Assembly: GCF_048128805.1 (NCBI RefSeq) | Contig: NC_136000.1 | Coordinates: forward strand, 11,682,354 to 11,746,353 | DNA length: 64,000 nt | Direction: 5' to 3' | Source: Centroberyx gerrardi | Taxonomy: Eukaryota > Chordata > Actinopteri > Beryciformes > Berycidae | In this document: piece by piece, positions 1 to 8,823 of the stretch | How the letters are laid out: every line of letters begins with the position of its first letter | How positions within the stretch are numbered: position 1 is the stretch's first letter | Translations under genes and position numbers: made by a program | Notes under the pieces: model-generated | Told to the model about the DNA's origin: nothing | What the model saw: the letters and a program-made list of their open reading frames with translations, nothing else | The model's database searches: none

Positions 1-1211
1 CAGTTTCGTAACAGGTAAGGAAATTTTAAATACGGGATGCCCTAGGGTCTCGTGAAAAAGACGCGACGAGTCAGTAACGCAGGAAGGAGGGAGAATGTTG
101 TTGGGGGAGTCTGCAGGGAAGCAGCCATTGGCTAACCCAAGCTAGCAGCTAGCTAACCCAACGTTAGCGCTTTAGCAGTTTCCTCCGGAGCTCAACGCTT
201 GAACAATATTACATTTGGCAAGTAGGTAATCATATCGGCAACTTAATGCGAATGAAGGATGAGTTAGACCGCCGGCTGCGTGTTCTTGTGTGCTGATCGC
301 TATTCAATTACATCGTTTCGGAAAAACGTGCATCCGGGCTTGGCTAAGCTAACAAGCTTAGCCAAGTCAGCTAATTGTGTTAGCTGTCGTGCTAGCGTTG
401 CTAACTACTCTCTTCTCCACACACCAGCCAACTACATATTCGGTTAGCTGTCGATTTAAGTGCGAATTAGAAAACGGGTATATAGTAGTGTAGAATAATG
501 ATGCATTTTGCCGAATTAATAAGGTCCAATGGAAGAATTTTGTGCGATTTGAGTCCTGTTGTCAAAACGATAGTCCCGCCACTTGACTCTGTGATTCTGC
601 ATGGGCCTTGAACCCTAGCATGCTTTAACCCTTCAATGTTGACCTTTCACCCACAGGAAAAGAAATGCCTTTATCTTCCGTATCGATTTTAAATAGCTGG
701 CTGTCAAGAGCTTGTTTGTGTTAGTTTTACAACCATGCCGCCCATTTGTTGTCATTTTACCGTGATATTAGCCTGTTCTTTAATTAAACAAGGCCACCAA
801 CGGTGCAGATTCGAGCTAGCGCCAGCTGTATTAGTTAGCATAGGCCGCAAACAAGCCAGTGATACGCAATATAATAAGTTAAATGTTTATAAATGCCCTG
901 GTGATTAAGCACGAATCATTTCAAGCTAAAGCTAATCTCGACTCTCTCCTTACTCTCCTTTTGCAATGTTGTTTTTTGCCTGGAATCGAAAAGTTTCATC
1001 TTCGAGAATTCGAAGAGCCAATTTGTTTAATTTAATAAGTTACCCCTGATTCATCCTTAAGGTTCATCGTAATAACGACAGCTAACAGCGATATTTCAAA
1101 TATGAAGCAATCTCAGTTCAACACGAAACCCAAACGCATATAAAGATATTGTCTGCCTGACACATACACTTGTTTTATTAAGGTGTAAAATGTAATGTGC
1201 TTCCTCAACAG
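1..1211 (+). other. nr2c1: nr2c1 5' flank / probable 5' non-coding region
   Basis: No coding region is seen. A donor-like GTAAGG follows an ACAG at position 14, so bases 1-14 could be the end of a non-coding first exon and 15-1211 the first intron; this is inference. The first 500 bases are rich in GCTAA/TTAGC words and hold a perfect hairpin at 339-366. A good acceptor (TTCCTCAACAG) ends at 1211, just before the first coding exon. Confidence 0.45.
339..366. repeat. Perfect inverted repeat (12-bp arms, 4-nt loop)
   Basis: Arms 339-350 and 355-366 are exact reverse complements (CTTGGCTAAGCT / AGCTTAGCCAAG) around an AACA loop. It lies in a cluster of GCTAA/TTAGC words upstream of nr2c1. Confidence 0.9.
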
Positions 1212-1269
1212 TTGCACGTGCCTCATGGGGCATTGATGTGAAGAGCAGTGGAGGTAAATACATATCAGA

Positions 1270-1341
1270 ATGGATGGGCAGACTCAAAGGATTCAACTCG
1301 TGTCAGCAGACAGCGGCATGGCATTGGGACACAGAATCCAG
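1270..1341 (+). CDS. nr2c1: nr2c1 coding exon 1
   Basis: Residues 1-24, starting [16 protein letters not shown] and ending GHRIQ, phase 0 at a GTGATG donor. The whole exon probably runs 1212-1341. The start is chosen because it joins in frame to [12 protein letters not shown] and parallels the TR4 N-terminus. Another ATG at 1274 is out of frame. Confidence 0.75.
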
Positions 1342-4300
1342 GTGATGTGACAACCTGTCATTCCCAACACTGGTATTTGTTTTGAAATGATATCCAAAAT
1401 CAGGCAAATATCTGAGAGCAAAGTAAAAGCTCCTGGGTGGAATAACATAGTGTCTTATTTGTAAGATTTTTCTTACAGTACACTAGTGAGGTGCTTTGCT
1501 TTCTTTTCTTAGTAGTAGTGGAGCTGCTTTATTTAACTTGATCAATATAACTCTTCTCCCACACTTTCTGCTCTTATTGTGTACACTTCCTTATGTTTTA
1601 ATTTTTGTTTTTTTAACTTATAGATTGTAACTGATCAGCAGACTGGCCAGAAGATCCAGATTGTCACAGCACTGGAGCCATCCTCCCCTGGGAAGCAGCA
1701 ATTTATTCTAGCAAATGCTGACTATTCCCCAGGTGGGAAGGTGATCTTGGCCAAGCAGGAGGGCTCACCCAACAAGGTCATCCTCGCTGCTCCAGATGGC
1801 TCCGGCGTCAACCAGCTGCTCTTTACTTCGCCTGAACTGGCTGGGCAGCAGATTCAGGTACTGCCCAGTGACTTCCTCCAGCCCATTTTGATAAACAAGT
1901 TACGGAAATGTCTTGTGACTGAAGCATGAATATGTTTACTCAATCTACACAATTATCCCAATGTTTTCCATCTGTTTTTGAATGTTTCTATTGTCTTGGG
2001 TTGTTTGTCAGTTTGTAACAGAAGGCTCAGACCAGTCTGTTGTCAAGCCAGTCGTGGAGTACTGTGTTGTGTGTGGGGACAAGGCCTCAGGTAGGAATCA
2101 AATACAGCTCGCTTCAACATTGTTGTCTTTCAATTGTTGTGTTACACACATAAGCACCCCATACATTTTCCAACCTAACCCCTGTTCTCTCTTTCCTCCC
2201 TCAGGGCGTCATTATGGAGCTGTCAGCTGCGAAGGCTGTAAGGGCTTCTTCAAACGCAGCATTAGGAAGAACCTGGTGTACACATGCAGGGGCTCCGGAG
2301 AGTGTGCCATCAACAAGCTCCACCGAAACCGCTGCCAGTACTGTCGACTGCAGCGCTGCATAGCCCTGGGCATGAAACAGGACTGTAAGTGACTGTAATG
2401 TATATACACCTGTAGATATGCTGTTCACGCTTTACAGGGTTGATGTCTAATATCTTCCTTTTTTCTCTTAGCTGTGCAGTGTGAGAGGAAGCCTGTTGAA
2501 GTATCCACCAGAGAGAAGTCTGTGAATTGTGCCGCCTCCACAGAGAAGATCTACATCCGCAAGAACCTGTGTAGCCCTCTGGCTGCCACACCCACTTTTG
2601 TAACCGACAAGGAAACTGCTAGGTAAAGGTCACCACACTGCATCATTAGTTCAGTTGCTTATACTGTGTCAGTCAGGACACAACAAAAATAATATGTTGC
2701 TATATGTTGCTCTGCTTTACTTTGAAAACAAGAAGCCTAATTTTCAAAACAGCCATACATCTAGTGATATTTATTACATTTGCATGGTTCAACATAATAA
2801 AATACAAATGTGATAACTGCATCTCTGATGATTGCATCTCTGATTGCAGGTCCACAAGTTTGCTGGAGTCGAGTATGCTGCTCAACATCCAACAACCCTT
2901 CTCAAAGCTGGAGAACACCATCTTGGTCCCGGCGTCCCCTGACACAGTAACGCAGATGCTATAAAATTACATTTTGCAAAACACAGATATGTCGTTCTGA
3001 CCTGGCAAGAACCAACCTTTGAAATATGAACGTCCTCTGAGAATATTGGGATTAAACGTTTTATCGATAATTGCTTGTTCATGAATGATACGTGTGTCTT
3101 AACGTGCAGGAATCTCGTTGGTTGGTTTTGGGGCAACTTGTGTTGTGGACTTGGCGGTTTTTATGCTTATTTATTTTGCTGTTGTGAATTTGTTATCACC
3201 TTTTTCCTTGTTCCGCTTTCCTCATGTTATGCTCATGCAACCCTGTACCTTACAGAAAAAGTTCAAATAAAAACTTCATCATGTATCAGAGGGATGATTG
3301 ACACCAGTTTTTCCATAATATGAAGCAGTTTGATGGACAGTTTATGCTATCCTGATGCAAGACAATACACCCAAATCCAAATAAATTTGTGCTTGAGAGG
3401 GATGCTTGAAAATGACATGTCTCCCATTTCTTCAGGATGACCCATGTCAGGGTGACCTCAGCACGCTGGCCAATGTGGTGACGTCCCTCGCCCACCTCAA
3501 CAAGACCCGGGAGGCAAGTGACAGTGGCAATGATCTGATGGGGGTGGAAACCCTTAGCAACGGTGACGGCTCCATGACAGATATCCAAGGAGACGAGCAA
3601 ACCGCAAGCGAGATCACTCGGTGAGGCGGACATGTCATATGGAATCAAGAGACTTTGAAACTGAGCAGCAGCTGTTTCCAAATAAAAAATTATATGTGTA
3701 TTGGAGACCTACATGAGCGTCAGAAAGGAACCCAGGGGTTGTGTTTTCTGTATGTCACGAAGCTCTAATAGAATTTCTTCTAGGGCCATGTGGTTTCTGC
3801 CTCTGCTCTTAAGGACTTAATTAGATTGGCCAATAGGCAGCCAAATATTGACCATCTAAGAGTACTGTCAAGGGTTTTTGAGTCATATCCTATATTTCCT
3901 GTTTCTGTGTGAACTATACTAGGAAATGGATGTCTAACAAATCTGAGCCTTCTAAAATGGATCATTTGACTATTTGCTTCTCCCGAATTGTAGGGAGTTA
4001 GATCTACTAATATGGGAGTTTTATGTGTATGTTTTGTTTGTGTATCCCTAGAGCGTTTGACACGCTCGCCAAAGCGCTGAACCCTGGGGACGGCTCAGCA
4101 GGAGAGTCGTTGGAGGCCACCATGCAGCTGATGACAGGGGACCAGTCCGGTCCTGTAGTGGAGTTGGAAGGACCTCTGCTCTCCGACAGCCACGTCCCCT
4201 TCAAGGTAAAAGTCCAGCCAAAGACCTTGACCTTCGAGATAAAACCCAACCAAACCCAAAAAAGAACCTCTGCTTATGCTTTATTGTGTTACCCTTTCTT

Positions 4301-5799
4301 TCTGATTAACATTGTAGTTATGATCCTACCCTCCTTTTTACAATTTGCCCTTACAGCTTATGATGCCTTTGCCCGTGCCAGAGTACCTCAATGTGAACTA
4401 CATCTGTGAGTCAGCTTCCCGGCTACTTTTTCTCTCTATGCACTGGGCACGCTCCATACCTGCCTTTCAAGCCTTAGGGTGAGTCATACCATTGTTCACT
4501 GTTTCTCAAATATACCCTTTCAAATAGCGCCATTGTACTGTGTCATTACATGTCAGTTGAGAAATGATTGTGAATTCAGTGTAATTTTACTCATGTGGCC
4601 ATATAGTTCTCTGCAATCGGTTAAAATGAACCTCTTTTCTTATTTTCCAGTGGTCAAGATAATGACATTAACTTGATGAAAGCCTGCTGGAATGAACTGT
4701 TTGCCCTGGGTCTGGCACAGTGTTCCAACGTTATGAATGTTGGCACCATCCTAGCTGCCATTATCAACCATCTGCAGACTAGCTTACAGGAAGGTAAGAG
4801 GGCCGCATTGATGAACGACAAATCAAATTCACTATGGTCTTCTATTTGGTATCTGCAGGTTTTAAGTCTTGAATACAGTTTCAGAAGTCAAAATAAAATG
4901 TTGCAAGCCAGCCTTGCAGACCTATATTTTGATAGATCTACTTTTTTCACTTTTCATATTTATTTTTGCTGCAAAATTGGTCTTGAATTTGCTGAAAACT
5001 GTTATGTAAACTTGCTTGGCTCCTTACGTCCTCATAGCCTCTGACCTTGTCCTTGTTTTTGTCCCCTGCAGAGAAGCTGTCCCCAGAGCGAGTGAAAGTG
5101 GTAATGGAGCACATCTGGAGGATGCAGGAGTTCTGTAACAGCATGTCCAAGCTGGCTCCAGATGCTTATGAGTACGCCTACCTCAAAGCCATCGTTCTCT
5201 TCAGTCCTGGTGCGTGGACAGCTGAAAGAGGAAATTAAATTTTTACGTTTTTTTTTTTCCACCCATGATATTGGGGGAATCTAAAGTATTTGGGAACTCA
5301 TGACCAGAAGCAATACAGTGGGTCAAAGTGCTCAAACCCATGTCTTACTTTCTCCTGTTTGTGTGTTGTTTTTGTACCAGATCACCCAGGCATAGACAAT
5401 ACCCCGCAGATAGAGAGGTTCCAAGAGAAGGCCTACATGGAGCTGCAGGACTACGTCACCAGGACCTACCCAGAAGACTCCTATCGGTTCGTAGGCTATA
5501 CTTCCGCATTATATAAATGCTAGGCAGTGATATACTATGTTTAGAAAAGCAGGTTTTGGATGTTGCATATGCTGTACTTGGTACAGATGTTAAACATTAT
5601 TTCTCCTTTCCCCCTCCTTGCTCCCAGGTTATCCAAGCTGTTACTGCGTCTTCCTGCCCTCAGGCTGATGAGTGCAGCTGTCACAGAGGAGCTGTTTTTC
5701 GCTGGCCTGATTGGCAACGTACAGATTGACAGTATCATCCCCTACATCCTCAAAATGGAGTCCACTGATTATAACAGCCAGGTGGTCTCTGGGGTCTGA
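1270..5799 (+). CDS. nr2c1: Nuclear receptor subfamily 2 group C member 1 (TR2), complete, 13 coding exons
   Basis: TR2 is an orphan nuclear receptor that binds direct repeats of AGGTCA in the nucleus, usually as a TR2/TR4 dimer, and mainly represses. Join 1270-1341, 1624-1857, 2012-2090, 2205-2384, 2472-2622, 2850-2946, 3436-3620, 4052-4205, 4357-4478, 4651-4793, 5072-5209, 5381-5486, 5628-5799. All junctions are GT-AG and in phase, giving about 610 residues (human TR2 is about 603). Zinc finger cysteines: C120, C123, C137, C140 and C156, C162, C172, C175, with the P-box CEGCK. The ligand-binding domain covers about 385-600 and ends in an IPYILKM helix 12. TR2 rather than TR4 is indicated by [32 protein letters not shown] and the [14 protein letters not shown] region. 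The first 24 residues look more like TR4. One extra Gly sits at the exon 9/10 junction compared with human. Confidence 0.95.
1624..1857 (+). CDS. nr2c1: nr2c1 coding exon 2
   Basis: Residues 25-102, the N-terminal A/B region ([18 protein letters not shown] ... [17 protein letters not shown]). 234 nt, phase 0 at both ends, so the exon could be skipped without a frameshift. Confidence 0.94.
2012..2090 (+). CDS. nr2c1: nr2c1 coding exon 3 (first half of zinc finger 1)
   Basis: Residues 103-128 (FVTEGSDQ ... [11 protein letters not shown]). It carries C120 and C123 and ends with one base of a split Gly codon at a GTAGGA donor. Confidence 0.95.
2205..2384 (+). CDS. nr2c1: nr2c1 coding exon 4 (rest of DNA-binding domain)
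   Basis: Residues 129-188. It carries the P-box CEGCKGFF, the [10 protein letters not shown] helix and all of zinc finger 2. INKLHRNRC differs from the human KHHRNRC by one residue. Donor GTAAGT. Confidence 0.97.
2472..2622 (+). CDS. nr2c1: nr2c1 coding exon 5
   Basis: Residues 189-238, the C-terminal extension of the DNA-binding domain and the hinge ([17 protein letters not shown], then [14 protein letters not shown]). Highly conserved in TR2 and TR4. Confidence 0.95.
2850..2946 (+). CDS. nr2c1: nr2c1 coding exon 6
   Basis: Residues 239-271, hinge ([17 protein letters not shown] ... PASPDT). Donor GTAACG. Reading through the donor adds VTQML and a stop at 2962-2964. Confidence 0.88.
3436..3620 (+). 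CDS. nr2c1: nr2c1 coding exon 7
   Basis: Residues 272-332 ([20 protein letters not shown] ... EQTASEIT), a TR2-type hinge. It ends in a split Arg codon at a GTGAGG donor. Confidence 0.94.
4052..4205 (+). CDS. nr2c1: nr2c1 coding exon 8
   Basis: Residues 333-384 ([14 protein letters not shown] ... [13 protein letters not shown]), leading into the ligand-binding domain. Donor GTAAAA. Confidence 0.95.
4357..4478 (+). CDS. nr2c1: nr2c1 coding exon 9 (ligand-binding domain start)
   Basis: Residues 385-424 ([19 protein letters not shown], then [19 protein letters not shown]). It holds the SMHWA-type nuclear-receptor signature helix. Confidence 0.96.
4651..4793 (+). CDS. nr2c1: nr2c1 coding exon 10
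   Basis: Residues 425-472 ([18 protein letters not shown] ... NHLQTSLQE). GG in place of the single G of human TR2 at the junction is read directly from the splice sites. Confidence 0.95.
5072..5209 (+). CDS. nr2c1: nr2c1 coding exon 11
   Basis: Residues 473-518 ([20 protein letters not shown] ... [12 protein letters not shown]), ligand-binding domain core. Confidence 0.97.
5381..5486 (+). CDS. nr2c1: nr2c1 coding exon 12
   Basis: Residues 519-553 ([20 protein letters not shown] ... TYPEDSY). Donor GTTCGT is weaker than the others in this gene. Confidence 0.95.
5628..5799 (+). CDS. nr2c1: nr2c1 coding exon 13 (C-terminus)
   Basis: Residues 554-610 ([20 protein letters not shown] ... YNSQVVSGV), stop TGA at 5797-5799. 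It contains the last ligand-binding-domain helices. Confidence 0.97.
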
Positions 5800-6590
5800 C
5801 GTTGACACACGATGCACTCAGCCATTCGCCACAGCAACATTGGACTTAAAAGACTAAACAGCAAGGCAATCAGTGTGCGCAGCGGACGGGTCGACCCAGT
5901 GCTGCAAATACACTTATTAATGGCATGGCCTCCTACATGAATTGTAAGGTTTTCCCTCTTACCTTGTTCCTACTTCCTGGAATCCAGTGGCTTCTCAGCA
6001 GCGAGTCAGTTCTTATTGGCCCAGAGAGCATGGCTCACAAAGAGGACAAGTAAAATCCACACCAGTGGCAAGCGAGCCTCCCGTTATCTGCTGATTCAGG
6101 AATGAACTCTTGAAACCTGCATAGTAGATTGTGCTTTTTATTGTATATAGTATTTTATGCTTCATATCCTCCAAGCCTTTCATTTTGTGCAGATTTTGTT
6201 TTGTATTTTGAATGAATGATGATTGGTTCTTTTTCACTGCTTTCCCACCTGGTTGTGCTTTTTTTTTTTTTTTTTTTGTAATGTTTTTGAGAAAAACTTT
6301 TGTCATAATGTGAATTGATTTGTCAGGAGATGTTGTTATTGCTGAAGGTTATAACCTTTATATTTTATTTGTTTGCCAATCCAAAGGATAGGGCCAGCAT
6401 CATGAGTCAAATATTTGACATAATATGGATCTGAAGTAATTATGTATATAGATATGTATATAGAACGAACCGAGAAGGCTATCATGGGCAATAGTTGCTT
6501 ATACATGGATTTCATCTTTTGGACAAGTTAATGTAGTTGCTAAATGATTGTCAAGTCATTTGAAAATAAAAAAAAACTTTCAATTGTGTG
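5800..6590 (+). other. nr2c1: nr2c1 3'UTR
   Basis: AT-rich non-coding sequence after the stop, with a T-run at 6259-6277 and the polyadenylation signal at 6565-6570. The transcript end near 6590 is inferred. Confidence 0.75.
6565..6570 (+). promoter_or_regulatory. nr2c1: Polyadenylation signal AATAAA (nr2c1)
   Basis: Canonical hexamer about 770 bases past the stop, followed by a GTGTG-containing downstream element. Confidence 0.75.
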
Positions 6591-8470
6591 CCCCTCTTAT
6601 TGACACAATTGAGCCATTATTTTGATTAAAAGACAATATCAGTAAGACTTAGAGGAGCTAGTCCTTAATGTTTTTGCCCCAGCATTTGGGAGATCTTTCA
6701 TCATTACACCCAATATCCTTTTTATATTTTCATCTTTATATACTGCTTGCAAGTATCAAGGCTTGCTTTTCAGGCTCACTGTGCTACCATTTTATTAGCA
6801 ATGTTATGTGTCCCATTAGGCAGCTCAACTGTATTTTGGAGAATAGCTGTGGGCTACAAATGGGCAGTTGAAAAAATGTGATGTTTTGTAGGAAACCATG
6901 GTTATATCTATTGGACCCATGCTCTACTGTTGGGAGATCACCAGTCTGCATTATAATAGGCTTTCTGTGTGGATGAAAGGAGGGGTAATTATTTTCTCTT
7001 GCATAGTGCCTGCTTTTTGGCTGGATTATCAGCTGTACAACCATTCAGCCTGAGTGACTTTTCAAGTTTTTGTCTCTAGTTAAGAGTATTTGTAGAAGTG
7101 AAAGGGATAAACATTGTTCAAAACAAATGCTGCCAAGCCAATCCCATTACCTCTCTGAGTCTAGTCCCTTTCAGACAAAGACTACTGTCTTCTAGCCTAT
7201 AAACAACTCCTGTTGAGATTCTCTATCCAGTGTTTGTGGCCAGGTTCAAGTAGCCCAGTATCAGTGAAACTGACCCCACCTTGTCATTTTTGGGGTGAAC
7301 AGTGGGATCTTGTGAACATGACAGCTCTATCTTCAGCCCCATCGAATGTGCTAATCCACAGTTTGCCTATAGAACGTGTGTTTATCAGCCCACCTGTCAC
7401 TATAAACACAACAGATTGTTTACATGTTCCTTTTGAATTAATAATGCAAAATCTGTATCCTTCCCCAGTGACTTCTTGTTGGGTTTCGTGTCGGATGACA
7501 TGGAGGTGGAAGATGTTGCAGGGCAGTGTCCAAGGGACTAGACTTACAGTGTGTGTTATTAGCAAATCAATTTTTCATTAGGGCTCTACAAATAGATGGG
7601 TGGGCAGTGGCTGTAAGCTTTCCTTTGCTGTAGTTACCCAGTGAATGTGTCCAGCTAATTAAAGGCACTGATAAGAGCATTAAAACTTGATGACCAGAAG
7701 AATGATATTGGCTGCTGCTGTTTTTAGATATCCATTGTCTGGTATCCAGTGTCTTCTTCATTATCTGATTCTCCACTGCCCTATCATATCACTGAATCGC
7801 TTGTCTCGCCCCCTTCGAGCCACAGAAGTTAATGCATGGCACTGTAGGGTGCACTGTATGGTGTGACCCCTCGGATTTTAAGTCTCCCAAACAACGGGAT
7901 CATATTCACATCTCTGTGTTCAAACCACCCAAACAATTTGCCATTGCAAAAACAAAAACTTGTATCTGTAAAAGTTAAGCACTTTGTGATGCAACATAGG
8001 CTTTTGTGTTCCCTGCTAGGTGGATTAGCTCAGTCTAAGCTGAATGAATGTGAATGAAAGGGCCAGTTGGACTGTTCCCATGGTCTCTTTCGTCTTTGGG
8101 TTTGACTGATACTGCTTGAGGGGAATTGGTGTAGGTGTTGTAAGACAAGGGCAGAGAGACAGCAGAGCAGAGAGAAAAAAAAATCTTATGCTGTATTTAC
8201 CCTCACAAAAAGAGCATGAGATATTCTAATGATACTCTGTAAATATCAGTAAATGATATCACAGCTTTAATTCCCTATTGTAATATTATAGTGATATCAT
8301 AGGAGATAAAAATACCATGAAGAATAGGTCACTATAAACTTACTCTAGAGTACCATAGATACCTATAGGAATATCATAGGAATATTATGCTGATTTGCAC
8401 CGGTTGCCTTTTATTATAAAAAAAACCCCAACAACCCCAAAAAACCACAGAGTAATTCGTCTTTTTCTCC
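6591..8470. other. Intergenic, nr2c1-tmcc3
   Basis: No convincing gene. AT-rich spacer; 8215-8410 is especially rich in ATATC/TATAG words, with ATATCATAGGA repeated near 8293 and 8373, perhaps an old repeat. Confidence 0.6.
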
Positions 8471-8757
8471 CACTTACAGGCGTGTGTTGAAAGAGTTAAC
8501 TCCACCTCTTTCTACCACTCTGCAGAGAGAAATAGGCGGAGTTTGAGTCACCACATTGTTTTTTGTATTACATGTTGAGGAGGGTAGCCAGAGTGTGTGT
8601 GTGTATGTGTGTGTGTGACAGAGAGAGAGGGGAGAGAGAGGGGCGAGAGAGGGGGATAAACATGGATGCGAGATTACGCCAGAGTTGTAAACTACTACTA
8701 CTGGTCCTTAATTGAAAACTACGAGTTTCTAATTGACTGCAAGCCTAGCACGGGATT
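8471..8757 (+). promoter_or_regulatory. tmcc3: Probable tmcc3 promoter / 5'UTR
   Basis: Upstream of the tmcc3 start, with a GT tract (8597-8618) and a GAGAG-rich tract (8620-8655). A 17-codon upstream ORF at 8662-8715 precedes the main ATG, and an in-frame stop (TAG, 8746-8748) lies just before it. No TATA box is obvious. The transcription start is not determined. Confidence 0.45.
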
Positions 8758-8823
8758 ATGCCCAGCACCAGCGTGTCTGTGCGAAGTTTATCTGAAGTAG
8801 AAAAATACCTCAACAGCCGGATG
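8758..8823 (+). CDS. tmcc3: tmcc3 coding exon 1 (22-residue N-terminus)
   Basis: [20 protein letters not shown], ending RM at a strong GTGAGT donor, phase 0. An upstream in-frame TAG at 8746 fixes this ATG as the first possible start. It does not resemble the human N-terminus that I recall, so it may be one of several alternative first exons. Confidence 0.6.

Noticed and set aside
6591..8470. Additional small gene between nr2c1 and tmcc3
   Set aside because: Open frames there (for example 7213-7581) show no family resemblance and no splice signals.
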